From: Janibacter sp. DB-40
GTDB lineage: Bacteria > Actinomycetota > Actinomycetes > Actinomycetales > Dermatophilaceae
Direction: 5' to 3'
DNA: 64,000 nucleotides
Assembly: GCF_029510815.1 (NCBI RefSeq)
Contig: NZ_CP120360.1
Span: 2,232,001-2,296,000, forward strand
Translations under genes and position numbers: made by a program
Notes under the pieces: model-generated
The model's database searches: none
What the model was told of the DNA's origin: nothing
What the model saw: the letters and a program-made list of their open reading frames with translations, nothing else
Part shown: positions 37,089 to 45,913 of the stretch, in pieces
Layout of the letters: each line of letters starts with the position of its first letter
Numbering within the stretch: position 1 is the first letter of the stretch

Positions 37089-38432
37089 TCAGCCGCCCCG
37101 GGGGCTGCTGGAGATGAAGGGGTTGATCCAGCGGGTCTTCGGGTCCCGGTCGATGAGCAGCGTCTTGACCAGCAGCGTGAAGGGGATGGCCAGCAGCGCA
37201 CCGAGCGCGCCGAAGACGTAGGCCCAGAACACCAGCGACAGGAAGGCCGTGGTCGCGTTGATGCCGACGGCGTCGCCGGTGAACTTCGGCTGCAGGATGC
37301 CCTGGATGACGAAGTTGACGACGCTGTAGATGACGATGACCCAGAGCATCGTCGACACCCCGCCCGAGAGCAGCCCGATGAAGGCCGGCGGGATGAGGCC
37401 GAGGACGAAGCCGACGTTGGGGATGTAGTTCGTGACGAAGGACAGCAGGGCGAAGGTCATCGCCAGGGGGACGCCGAGCCACACGAGGGCCGCGTAGTCG
37501 ATGACCGCGACGATCAGGCCGAAGATCGTCGAGACGATCCAGTAGCGGCGCACCCGGTAGCCGAAGTCCACGAGCGCGTCGGCGACATCGGGCTTCTGCC
37601 GGTGGATGGCCTCGAGGCGGATGCCGAACCCTCCGGAGTCCATGACGAGGAAGATCATCACCGTGAGCAGGAAGAGCATCGTCGTCGTCAAGCCGGTGAC
37701 GGTGTTGGCCAGGGACGTGGCGATGCCGGTGAGGTTGCGCATGTCGAAGTTGGTGATCGCGCGGTCGATCTCGTCGGCCTCGATCCCCCGCTCCGCCAGC
37801 AGCAGGCGCAGGTCGGTGATGACGGCGGTGAAGGTGCTCGTGTAGTCGGGTTTGGCCAGCTCGGTGGCGAAGCGGCTGGCGGCCACGCCGATCGAGGCGC
37901 CGAGCGCGGCGATGATCCCGTAGAGGATGGCGATGAGCAGCAGGCCGGAGACCGCGGTCGGCAGGACCCGTCGCAGGGCCTTGTAGACCGGGTACACGGC
38001 GATGATCAGGGTGACCGCGAGGAACGTCGGGGCGACGATCCCGGCGACCTCCTTCAGGCCGAAGATGGCGACGATCCCCGCCGCCCCACCGACCAGGAGG
38101 GTCAGCGTCGGCGGCAGGGAGATGACGGTGGTCGGTCGCGTGTCCGGGTGCTCGTGGTAGCGGTCCGGGTCGTCCAGCTCGCTGAGCGGGATCGTCTCGG
38201 CCCTCGCCGTCGCTGCAGGGGCCACCCGTCCCTCGGTCGTGTGCACGACCTCGGGTTCCTCGACGCCGGGTTCCTCGACGCCGGGCCCATCGACGCCGGG
38301 ATCCTCCGCAGGCGTCCCGGCCGTGGCCGGCTCGGTCGTGGGGGCGGGCGCGCTCGCCTCGGACGCCGGGGGCTGCGACGGGGACGGCTCCGCACCGGGG
38401 TCGGGACCGGACTGCTCCTCCTGCACGTGCAT
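37089..38432 (-). CDS. AI-2E family transporter (PerM-like)
   Basis: A 447-residue membrane protein with a Pro/Glu-rich disordered N-terminus of about 100 residues including [20 protein letters not shown], where GVEEP is repeated. About eight hydrophobic segments follow, with the family pattern [41 protein letters not shown] and [26 protein letters not shown]. Members move signal molecules or sodium; substrate unknown here. Two starts are possible (ATG at 38471 or 38432); the later is preferred because GGAGG precedes it closely. Ends 32 bases before prfB starts, so not clearly an operon. Confidence 0.85.
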   Translation of the reverse strand: MHVQEEQSGPDPGAEPSPSQPPASEASAPAPTTEPATAGTPAEDPGVDGPGVEEPGVEEPEVVHTTEGRVAPAATARAETIPLSELDDPDRYHEHPDTRPTTVISLPPTLTLLVGGAAGIVAIFGLKEVAGIVAPTFLAVTLIIAVYPVYKALRRVLPTAVSGLLLIAILYGIIAALGASIGVAASRFATELAKPDYTSTFTAVITDLRLLLAERGIEADEIDRAITNFDMRNLTGIATSLANTVTGLTTTMLFLLTVMIFLVMDSGGFGIRLEAIHRQKPDVADALVDFGYRVRRYWIVSTIFGLIVAVIDYAALVWLGVPLAMTFALLSFVTNYIPNVGFVLGLIPPAFIGLLSGGVSTMLWVIVIYSVVNFVIQGILQPKFTGDAVGINATTAFLSLVFWAYVFGALGALLAIPFTLLVKTLLIDRDPKTRWINPFISSSPRGG

Positions 38433-38504
38433 CCCTCCTCCCGGTCGACGCGGTGTGCTCCGCGGGGTCATCGTGTCAGGTCGGGGTGACGGATGGGGCG
38501 CAAG

Positions 38505-39017
38505 TCACGGGGCGTCGACGAGGACGTCGGCCCGGGCGCGTGATTCCACGCCGACGGTGACGGAACCGCCCAGGGAGGCGATCAGCCCCCCGACCATCGG
38601 CAGGTCCGCCTCGCCGGTGAGTCGGACGACGACCGTGCGCCCGTCCGGGGTTCCCGTTCCCCCTGCCACGGACCAGCTCTCCAGGCCGTGGGGGCGCTCC
38701 CGCCCGGCGAGGTGCTCGACCGCCACGCCGCGCACGGACTCGTCGGTCAACGGGAGGGACCGGCCCAGCCCGCTCTCGTAGATCTGCTCGGCTCCCTCGT
38801 CGGTCGCCGCGAGCGCGGCGGCGTCGGCCGCATCGAGCAGCCGCATCCGCGAGACCTGCACGGAGGTGACCGCCAGTCCGCCGATGATCACCGTCATGGC
38901 GATGACCGTCAGCCCGAGGACGAGGACGGTCAGCTGACCGCGGTCGTCGCGGAGCCGGGTCCGCACGAGCGGGAGGAGGCCTGACAGGCGTCGCGCGAGA
39001 TCGCGAAGGGGGGTCAT
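38505..39017 (-). CDS. TadG-like pilus-assembly protein (helicase/secretion neighbourhood, pseudopilin-like N-terminus)
   Basis: A 170-residue protein: a basic N-terminus, then DRGQLTVLVLGLTVIAMTVI, the single hydrophobic helix typical of TadE/TadG-type minor pilins, followed by VQVSRMRLLDAADAAALAATDE, a family mark of Flp-locus TadG-like proteins in actinobacteria (compare Rv3654c-type). The C-terminal part VRLTGEADLPMVGGL lies outside the membrane. Last gene of the Tad operon; its ATG overlaps the stop of the previous gene by four bases. Confidence 0.8.
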   Translation of the reverse strand: MTPLRDLARRLSGLLPLVRTRLRDDRGQLTVLVLGLTVIAMTVIIGGLAVTSVQVSRMRLLDAADAAALAATDEGAEQIYESGLGRSLPLTDESVRGVAVEHLAGRERPHGLESWSVAGGTGTPDGRTVVVRLTGEADLPMVGGLIASLGGSVTVGVESRARADVLVDAP

Positions 39018-39457
39018 CGCGCCTCGTACTCCGGGACGGGTGCCACCTGCGTGGCGGAGACGGGGATCTCCAGCGGCACCATGTCCGCGAGGAACGCCGG
39101 CGCCAGCGGCAGCGGCACGGCCACGGCTGCCCGTGTGGTCACCGACGCGCCCGGAGAGAGGCACGGGCTGCCCGTGCACGTCAGGCCCAGCCGCCCCTGG
39201 CCGCCGAATCCCTGGTCCGCGAAGGCGATCTCGGCGGCCGTGTGGGAACGGGCGCGGGCGGACTCGTCGTCCTCGGCCGTGACGAAGGCCCGTGCGGACT
39301 CCCGAGCGGCCTGGGTCACGGCGTAGGAGCCGGCCTGCAGCCGGGCGAGGCAGAGGACCAGGTAGACCAGCGGGACCAGGAGGAGGATCGCCAACCAGGA
39401 GAACTCGATGACGGCGCTTCCGCCGTCATCGGCCAACCGTGTGCGCCAGGTACTCAC
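39014..39457 (-). CDS. TadE-like minor pilin
   Basis: A 147-residue protein with the TadE pattern: DDGGSAVIEFSWLAILLLVPLVYL, where G-S-A-V-I-E-F is the conserved pilin cleavage region with Glu at +5, then QAARESARAFVTAED. The outer domain includes a possible disulphide pair in GLTCTGSPCLSPG. It belongs to the pilus base or minor pilins. Overlaps both neighbours by four bases, so the set is strongly coupled. Confidence 0.85.
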   Translation of the reverse strand: MSTWRTRLADDGGSAVIEFSWLAILLLVPLVYLVLCLARLQAGSYAVTQAARESARAFVTAEDDESARARSHTAAEIAFADQGFGGQGRLGLTCTGSPCLSPGASVTTRAAVAVPLPLAPAFLADMVPLEIPVSATQVAPVPEYEAR

Positions 39458-39849
39458 TGCTCCTCCTCGAAGGCCCGGCCGCGCACCTCGAGACCGTCAC
39501 CGGGACCGAGGGGGCCGACGACGGGAAGTGGGGCGCTGACGGCGACGACGACGACCCGCACGTCCGCGCCGGTGGTCTGCACGCTGGCGGAGACCCCGCC
39601 TGCGAACCGGCTCGACAACGACCGGGAGATCAGCTCCCGGGCACGGCCTGCACCCTGCTCGGGCGTCGCTCCCTCCCGCGCCCCGTAGCGAGCCCCCTCG
39701 GCAGCACAGCTGATCAGGGTGTTGCGGACGTGCAGTGCCAGCCCGAGCTGGAGGACCGCGAGGAAGACGAACATCAGCAGGGCGGAGGTCAGGACGAAGT
39801 CGACGACCGCCGCCCCACTCTCCCCCTGGGCTCTGCGGGCAGCCGTCAC
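39454..39849 (-). CDS. TadE family minor pilin
   Basis: A 131-residue protein with GESGAAVVDFVLTSALLMFVFLAVLQLGLALHVRN as its pilin helix (here Asp takes the place of the usual Glu in A-V-V-D-F) and AAEGARYGAREG after it. The GTG start is chosen because it overlaps the stop of the flp-like gene as GTGA; longer frames upstream are not supported. Minor pilin of the Tad apparatus. Confidence 0.85.
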   Translation of the reverse strand: MTAARRAQGESGAAVVDFVLTSALLMFVFLAVLQLGLALHVRNTLISCAAEGARYGAREGATPEQGAGRARELISRSLSSRFAGGVSASVQTTGADVRVVVVAVSAPLPVVGPLGPGDGLEVRGRAFEEEQ

Positions 39850-40058
39850 GGGCCGTTGGCGACGTCGTCGAGAGCCTGCTCGAACATCGACGTCAGGCGC
39901 TCCCCCGCGACGGTCCACAGACCGGTGACGAGAGCCGCGGTCATGAGGGTGATCAGTACCCAGCCGGGCACGTCGCCGCTCTCGTCGTCGAGGCGCGCGA
40001 CCGTCCGACGCGCGACGTCGCGCATCCGGATGTGGGCCTTGATGAGCTGGTCGGACAT
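39846..40058 (-). CDS. Flp-type major pilin-like small protein
   Basis: A 70-residue protein with the pilin pattern ESGDVPGWVLITLMTAALVTGLW: a Glu-Ser-Gly-Asp segment, a cut point and a single hydrophobic helix, then a short helical tail. Size, position between tadC and the TadE genes and the good ribosome site (AAGGAG seven bases before ATG) support a type IVb pilin. The usual E at +5 after the cut is not clear, so it may be a DUF4244-type pilin. Confidence 0.78.
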   Translation of the reverse strand: MSDQLIKAHIRMRDVARRTVARLDDESGDVPGWVLITLMTAALVTGLWTVAGERLTSMFEQALDDVANGP

Positions 40059-40095
40059 GTGGATCTCCTTCGTGGCGTGGTCTTGCTTTGTCGGT

Positions 40096-41049
40096 TCACA
40101 TCTGGAACTGGAAGAACGAGAGGCCCGGGAAGAGGGCGAAGATGACGGTCACGGGCAGCACACCGAAGACGACAGGGATCATCATCGTGATCTCCTTCTT
40201 CCCGCCGGCCTCCATGATCTGGCGGCGTCCTTCCTCACGCACGTCCTGGGCCTGGGCCCGTAGCACGTCGGCGAGGGGCGTGCCGCGCTCCACCGCCACC
40301 ACGATTCCGTCGACGAAGCGGGACAGCGAGATGAGGCCGGTACGGTCGGCGAGGCCTTGCAGCGCCCTCTGGAGACTGGCACCGGCCCGGGCATCGGCGA
40401 GGCAGCGGCCGAGCTCGTCGGACAGCTCACCCTCGGAGAGGCGGACGACCCGCTCGAGGGCTCCCGTCGTCCCCTCCCCCGCGCCCACGGCGAGGGCGAG
40501 CAGCTCGGCGACGGTGGGGAACTCGGCGAGCATTCGCTCCTCGCGCCGGTTCGCCTCCCGGCTGAGCAGGGTGTCGCGGATCACCACGCCGCAGCCGAAG
40601 CCCAGCGCGATGAGCAGAAGGAGCAGCACGGGCGAGCGCCCCTTCCCGGTGACGGCGAGGACGCCGAGCACACCGCCCAGGCCGGCACCCGCGAAGCCGT
40701 AGACGACCTGCTCGGCCCGGAAGTGGTCGGTGTCGGGGACGCGTCCTGCCCGTTGCAGTCGACGGCGCACCGAGTGCGTCCCCCCGAGCACGGACTCGAC
40801 ACGGCCGGCGAGGTCGGTGACGAGTGGACGCAGGACGGTGGGGATGACCGCGACGAGGGGCACCTGCTCGGTCTGGAGGAGGCGGGAGGGGCGAGGCGTG
40901 TCGCGCAGGTAGGGCGCCAACCGGTCATCGAGCGTGGGTCGCCGGTGACGCGGGAGACCCTGGTGCACGAGCAGCACGCCCAGCGCGAGGACGAGCCCGA
41001 GGGCAGCCCCACTACGCCCCGGGCCGAGGGAGTGGATGAGATCGGTCAT
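40096..41049 (-). CDS. tadC: Tad secretion inner-membrane protein TadC (GspF family)
   Basis: A 317-residue membrane protein with GspF/T2SSF fold: an N-terminal helix, two central helices (VVYGFAGAGLGGVLGVLAV and LLLLLIALGFGCGVVIRD), the cytoplasmic helical domain with EFPTVAELLALAVGAGEG and LADVLRAQAQDVREEGRRQ, and a C-terminal helix (MMIPVVFGVLPVTVIFALFP). It forms the platform with TadB. The ATG overlaps the tadB stop by four bases. Confidence 0.9.
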   Translation of the reverse strand: MTDLIHSLGPGRSGAALGLVLALGVLLVHQGLPRHRRPTLDDRLAPYLRDTPRPSRLLQTEQVPLVAVIPTVLRPLVTDLAGRVESVLGGTHSVRRRLQRAGRVPDTDHFRAEQVVYGFAGAGLGGVLGVLAVTGKGRSPVLLLLLIALGFGCGVVIRDTLLSREANRREERMLAEFPTVAELLALAVGAGEGTTGALERVVRLSEGELSDELGRCLADARAGASLQRALQGLADRTGLISLSRFVDGIVVAVERGTPLADVLRAQAQDVREEGRRQIMEAGGKKEITMMIPVVFGVLPVTVIFALFPGLSFFQFQM

Positions 41050-41915
41050 CGCAGCACCCGGCCTTCCTCGGGAAGGCGGCCGATGCGGACCATGACCTGG
41101 TAGGCCACCATCGAGGTAGCAGCGCCGAAGGCGAGCACGACCACCCCGGCGCCGGTGTTGTAGGCCTGCACGGACTCCGGACGGGTCGAGAGGAAGGCGA
41201 GGACGATCCACGGGGCGGCGACCGCAAGTCGCGCCGCGCTGACCGTCCAGGACTGGCGCGTCTCCAGCTCGCTGCGGGTGCGGGCGTCCTCGCGCAGGAA
41301 CGCCGAGAGGGTCCGCAGCAGTGACCCGAGGTCGGAGCCACCGACCTCACGGGCGATGCGCAGGGACTCCACGAGTCGGTCCCCGACCGGGTCGGCGAGT
41401 CGCTCCTTGAGACGGTCGAGGCTGTCGTTGAAACGGCCCGTCGTGCGATAGTCACCAGCGAACTCCGCGAAGGCCGGACGCAGCTCCTCGGGCCCGCGGA
41501 CCGCGAGCTGGGCCAGGGCCTCCGGGAGCGCCAACCCGGCACGCACCGCTGACGTGACGTTGTCGACGACGTCCGGCCACAGCTCCCGCAGCTGAGAGCG
41601 TCGTGACCGGGCCCGCATGCGCACCACCGCCAGCGGCGCCCATCCCGCCATGGCAGCGAAGCACAAGGCGATGCTCGGGACACGAGTCATCGCCGTGCCC
41701 ATGACGAGGACCAGCACGAAGGCGATGGCACAGGCGACGAGCAGTCCCACCGGTCCCACGCCCCAGTACCCGGCCTGGGCCAGCTCGTCGCGCAGACGAC
41801 GCAGCACCCGGTTCTCCGTGGGGGTGCGCATCACCTCCTCGTCACGTGGCCACATGGACCACCAGACGAGGAAGAGTCCCGTGCCGAACAGGGCACCCAC
41901 GACCACGCCTGTCAC
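41046..41915 (-). CDS. tadB: Tad secretion inner-membrane protein TadB (GspF family)
   Basis: A 289-residue platform protein with similar topology to TadC: N-terminal helix, a pair of helices (VACAIAFVLVLVMGTAM, ALCFAAMAGWAPLAVV), the GspF domain with ELWPDVVDNVTSAVRAGLALPEAL and ARTRSELETRQSWTVSAARLAVAAPW, and a final helix. The start GTG forms GTGA with the tadA stop. It works with the TadA ATPase in pilus assembly. Confidence 0.9.
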   Translation of the reverse strand: MTGVVVGALFGTGLFLVWWSMWPRDEEVMRTPTENRVLRRLRDELAQAGYWGVGPVGLLVACAIAFVLVLVMGTAMTRVPSIALCFAAMAGWAPLAVVRMRARSRRSQLRELWPDVVDNVTSAVRAGLALPEALAQLAVRGPEELRPAFAEFAGDYRTTGRFNDSLDRLKERLADPVGDRLVESLRIAREVGGSDLGSLLRTLSAFLREDARTRSELETRQSWTVSAARLAVAAPWIVLAFLSTRPESVQAYNTGAGVVVLAFGAATSMVAYQVMVRIGRLPEEGRVLR

Positions 41916-43141
41916 GGACGGCCGGCTCCGAGGAGTGCGGTCAGGTCGTACCCCGCGCGTTCGAAGCGCTCGCGGTGCGGTGGGTACCCACCGGCTCGCA
42001 CCAGGGATCCGTCACGCGTGGTGAAGATGTCGGTCGTCTCCACGATGTCGTTCTCGATGCGGCCCGGCAGGGCCACGATCTCGCGGACACGGCGCGTGCC
42101 ATCACCCTCGAGCGCGGCGTGGACGACGAGATCGATCGACCCCGCCACGGTCGGGACGACGAACCGGGACCCGACGTTCTCACCGGCCAGCAGCGGCAGG
42201 GTGCACATCTTCGTCACCGCCTCCCTGGCCGAGTTGGCGTGGACCGTGCACATCCCGGGCAGCCCGGAGTTGAGAGCGATGAGCAGGTCGAGGCTCTCGG
42301 CCTGGCGCACCTCGCCGACGATGATGCGGGAGGGACGCATCCGCAGGGCCTCCTTGACCAGGCGCCGCAAGGGGATCTCGCCGGCACCCTCGAGGCTGGG
42401 CTGCCGACACTGCATGGCGACGACGTCCCTCCGCGGGATCTTCAGCTCGAAGACCTCCTCGCAGGTGATCACCCGCTCGCGCGGGGGCAGTGCGGCAGAC
42501 AGGCAGTTGAGCAGGGTGGTCTTGCCCGCCTGCGTCCCCCCGGCGACGAGGATGTTCAACCCGGCCGTCACGGCGGCCTGGAGGAAGGTCGATGCCGCGC
42601 GCGTCAGCGTGCCCAGTCGCACGAGGTCGTCGAGGTGGTCGGCCTTGACGACGAACTTGCGGATGTTGACCGCCCAGTGCTCCCGGGTGATGTCCGGGAT
42701 GACGACGTGCAGCCGGCTGCCGTCCGGCAGCGTCGCGTCGACGAAGGGTGAGGACAGGTCGATGCGGCGTCCCGACGACTTCAGCATCTTCTCGACCAGG
42801 TCGCGCACCTCGTCGGCGGTGAGCACCGTGGTCGTCAGCTCGGCGACACCATTGCGCGCGACGAAGACCTGGCTCGGCGAGTTGATCCAGATCTCCTCCA
42901 CGAGGGGGTCGTCGAAATACTGCTGCAACGGCCCGAAGCCGGCCACCGTGTCGAGGACGGCCTTGACCGCGGCCTCCCGGTTGCCCAGCACGGGGAGCCC
43001 GCCCTGGATGCTGCGGTCGTCGTAGTCGCTGACGGCCGCCCGCACGAGGTCGGCGACCTCGCCCGACTCGCGCACCGGGTCCAGACCGGTGCGACGGATC
43101 AGCTCGCGCACCTCGGTCTCGACCGTCTCGACCGCGTCCAT
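41912..43141 (-). CDS. tadA: Tad pilus assembly ATPase TadA/CpaF
   Basis: A 409-residue secretion ATPase. Walker A is VAGGTQAGKTTLLN, the Asp box lies in VITCEEVFELKIP, Walker B is RPSRIIVGEVRQAES and the His box is MCTVHANSAREAV. The N-terminal domain (EEIWINSPSQVFVARNG) is the usual lead for CpaF-type proteins. It is the first gene of the Tad operon and diverges from the essC-like gene across a 180-base gap. The start MDAVETVETEV is used; the long upstream frame is a shadow of essC. Confidence 0.94.
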   Translation of the reverse strand: MDAVETVETEVRELIRRTGLDPVRESGEVADLVRAAVSDYDDRSIQGGLPVLGNREAAVKAVLDTVAGFGPLQQYFDDPLVEEIWINSPSQVFVARNGVAELTTTVLTADEVRDLVEKMLKSSGRRIDLSSPFVDATLPDGSRLHVVIPDITREHWAVNIRKFVVKADHLDDLVRLGTLTRAASTFLQAAVTAGLNILVAGGTQAGKTTLLNCLSAALPPRERVITCEEVFELKIPRRDVVAMQCRQPSLEGAGEIPLRRLVKEALRMRPSRIIVGEVRQAESLDLLIALNSGLPGMCTVHANSAREAVTKMCTLPLLAGENVGSRFVVPTVAGSIDLVVHAALEGDGTRRVREIVALPGRIENDIVETTDIFTTRDGSLVRAGGYPPHRERFERAGYDLTALLGAGRP

Positions 43142-43321
43142 TTCGCGCCCCCGTGAGTGGTTGGTTGTCCTGCGAAGCTGTCCCCTTCGCTCCCGAGACG
43201 GTAGCGACTTCCCGGGATTTCGCATCTCGAGAATCCACAGGACGCTCGGGAACGGCCCGTTCTCCCCTCCCCTGTGGACGACGGAGCACCCGCGCGGACG
43301 TCGCGTGCCTACCGTTCCCCC

Positions 43322-45913
43322 ATGCTCCTGCAGATGACCGTCATCGATGCCCGACGTGGCACCGAGCACCCCGTGGAGGTCCGCGCCGGGCCATCCGACA
43401 CAGCCCTCCACCTGCTCGAGGCGCTCGGGTCGGACGCGGACACCGCCATGCACGTCGACGGCAGGAGGGTTCCCGCCGAGGCGTCGATCGGACTGCCCCC
43501 GCTCCTCGACGGGAGCGTCCTCGTCCTCGGCCACGAGGACGACGACGGCTGGACGAGGTCCACGACGCCCTCCCCCCTTCGTCTCACGTCGATCACGGGG
43601 CCCGATGCCGGGCGCACGCTCGACCTCGCACTCGGACGGCACGTGATAGGCCGCGGGGAGATGGCCACACTCCGGGTCGCCGACGACACCCTCTCCCGCG
43701 AGCATCTCGTCGTCTCGGTGGACCGGGACGGCCTCCTGGTGCAGGAGCTGGACGCGACCAACGGCACCCTCGTCGACGGCGAGGCCGTGCCGACCGCGGG
43801 CAGACGGGCACGGACCGGCAGCCGGATCCGTGCCGGAAGCACCACGTTCGCCATCGAGGCCCACCGGTCCCGCCCCTCCCGTCGCCGGCCCGGTGGCGCG
43901 GGGACGATCTCGGTGAACCCGACCCCACGCCTGCCCTCCGCGCACGTCCCCGCGCGCATCGCGATCCCGCAGGCCCCGAGCGCGCCGGCGCGCCGCCGCA
44001 TCCCGTGGGTGATGGTGCTCCTGCCGATCCCCTTCGCGGCCCTCCTCGCCTTCTTCTTCGGCCCTCGGATGCTCCTCTTCGGGCTGCTCACACCGGTCCT
44101 GGCCATCGGGTCGACGCTCTCCGACCGCTCCTCCTCTCGGCGCGACCACCGGGAGGCACACACGGCATGGACAAGGGAGACGGCTCGGGTCGGTGAGCAC
44201 CTCGCGAGCGCCCTCGCGCTCGAACGTCGCGAGCGCCTCCGCTCGGCTCCTGACGCGGCCGCACTGCTCGACGCGGCCCGTGGTGACTCCTCCCGACTCT
44301 GGGAGCGTCGCGCCGGACACCCCGAGTTCCTCGACCTCCGGCTGGGGCTGGCCCCGCTCCCGGCCCGGGTCGAGGTCGACCGCGGTCACGGCGACCGGGC
44401 CCATCCCGTGCTCGAGGACGTCCCCCTCGTGGTCGACCTCCCGGACGTCGGTGTGCTCGGGATCGCCGGAGGGCGCGATGGCCGCGATCGACTCGCCCGC
44501 CACCTCCTCGCACAGCTGACCGTCCTGCACTCCCACCACGACGTCGCGGTCTCGGTGGTGGCCACGCAGGAAGGGTGGTGGTCCCCCTTCCGCACCCTGG
44601 TCCACCTGCGAGAGCACCACGACGACCCCGGGACGAGCCGGGCCACGGCCACGGAGGAGGGCGCCCTCGCCCTCTTCGCCGGGCACGCCGACACGGCCCG
44701 TGAGCGGCGCCGGAGGCGCTCCGGCGCGAGCGCGGACGACGACGAGCCGACCACGCTCGTCCTCCTCATCGACGAGGTCGACCGGTGGCGGAGCGACCCC
44801 AACCTGCGCACGGTCCTCGCGCAGGGACGCACCCATCGGATCCTCGTGATCGCCCTGTGCGAGACCGTCGAGGGACTCCCGCACGAGTGCGGCGCCATTG
44901 CCCGCCTCGACGGCGACCGACTCGCCCTGCAGGTCGCCGGCACCCCGGACGCCCACGGTGTCGTCGACGGGGTCGGACCCGCCTGGGCGGGGCGCGTGGC
45001 CGCCGCGCTGGCCCCACTGCGGGACTCGACCCCCGACGCCGCCGGCGTGGGCCTTCCGGATGCGACCCGCCTCGTCGACCTGCTCGACCTCGATCCTGAC
45101 GACCCGGCCACGGTCCGGACGGCATGGTCGGGCGCGACAGCCCGCCGCAGCGACCTCGATGTGGCCGTCGGCCAGGGAGCGGAGGGCCCGTTCCACATCG
45201 ACCTGCGCCGTGACGGTCCCCACGCACTCGTGGCAGGCACCACCGGGTCAGGCAAGTCGGAGTTCCTGCAGAGCTGGGTGGCCTCGCTGGCGGCCTGTCT
45301 GTCTCCGCAGGAGATCACCTTCGTGCTCGTCGACTACAAGGGCGGCGCTGCCTTCGCCGAGTGCGCCCGACTGCCGCACACCGTCGGGCTGCTCACCGAC
45401 CTCGAGCCCGCGCAGGCCGAGCGAGCCCTCACCAGTCTGGATGCCGAGCTGAACCGACGTGAGCGCATCCTGGCCGCATCGGGCGCCACGGACATCGACG
45501 ACCACCGGGGCAACCCGCTGCCACGTCTGATGATCGTCATCGACGAGTTCCGGATGCTGGCGGAGGAGCAGCCCGAGGCACTCGCCCACCTCATGAGGAT
45601 CGCAGCCGTCGGCCGGTCCCTCGGTGTGCACCTCGTGCTGGCCACCCAACGCCCGGGGGGCATCGTCTCCGCGGACATCAAGGCCAACGTCAACCTGCGT
45701 ATCGCCCTGCGCGTGCGGGACCGGGTCGACAGCGACGACGTCCTCGGGGTCCCGGACGCGGTCGACCTCCCTGAGTCCGCGCCCGGACGCGCCCTGGCGC
45801 GGACCGGGGGTCGCCCGCCCGTGCCTTCCAGACCGGCCGGGTCGCCGGACACGCCACATCGGGCTCCGACGGAGTGGTCGTGCGCACCCCGGGCGAGCCG
45901 TGGCCGACCGTGA
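43322..45913 (+). CDS. EssC/EccC-type type VII secretion ATPase, N-terminal part (FHA, membrane, ATPase 1)
   Basis: An 863-residue product as it stands. Order: a YukD/ubiquitin-like N-terminal region (1-85), an FHA domain (GRHVIGRGEMATLRV, SREH, TNGTLVDG; about 105-170), a Pro-rich linker, two membrane helices near 225-265, then the first FtsK/SpoIIIE ATPase with Walker A GTTGSGKSE (about 639) and Walker B LMIVIDEF (about 735). After residue 828 the frame leaves the family sequence: a one-base shift at the G run 45806-45810 ends it in an unrelated 35-residue tail. The correct continuation is the next feature. No EccB, EccD, EccE or MycP gene is near. Start MLLQMTVID has no clear ribosome site. 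Confidence 0.88.
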   Translation: MLLQMTVIDARRGTEHPVEVRAGPSDTALHLLEALGSDADTAMHVDGRRVPAEASIGLPPLLDGSVLVLGHEDDDGWTRSTTPSPLRLTSITGPDAGRTLDLALGRHVIGRGEMATLRVADDTLSREHLVVSVDRDGLLVQELDATNGTLVDGEAVPTAGRRARTGSRIRAGSTTFAIEAHRSRPSRRRPGGAGTISVNPTPRLPSAHVPARIAIPQAPSAPARRRIPWVMVLLPIPFAALLAFFFGPRMLLFGLLTPVLAIGSTLSDRSSSRRDHREAHTAWTRETARVGEHLASALALERRERLRSAPDAAALLDAARGDSSRLWERRAGHPEFLDLRLGLAPLPARVEVDRGHGDRAHPVLEDVPLVVDLPDVGVLGIAGGRDGRDRLARHLLAQLTVLHSHHDVAVSVVATQEGWWSPFRTLVHLREHHDDPGTSRATATEEGALALFAGHADTARERRRRRSGASADDDEPTTLVLLIDEVDRWRSDPNLRTVLAQGRTHRILVIALCETVEGLPHECGAIARLDGDRLALQVAGTPDAHGVVDGVGPAWAGRVAAALAPLRDSTPDAAGVGLPDATRLVDLLDLDPDDPATVRTAWSGATARRSDLDVAVGQGAEGPFHIDLRRDGPHALVAGTTGSGKSEFLQSWVASLAACLSPQEITFVLVDYKGGAAFAECARLPHTVGLLTDLEPAQAERALTSLDAELNRRERILAASGATDIDDHRGNPLPRLMIVIDEFRMLAEEQPEALAHLMRIAAVGRSLGVHLVLATQRPGGIVSADIKANVNLRIALRVRDRVDSDDVLGVPDAVDLPESAPGRALARTGGRPPVPSRPAGSPDTPHRAPTEWSCAPRASRGRP

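Noticed and set aside
41912..45223. 1103-codon minus frame ending in TadA
   Set aside because: Only the last 409 codons match TadA; the rest is antisense to the EssC gene.
45800..45830. Programmed -1 frameshift to join the EssC halves
   Set aside because: The sequence C-GGG-GGT does not let both tRNAs re-pair in the -1 frame, and no downstream pseudoknot was seen; a missing G in a homopolymer is simpler.
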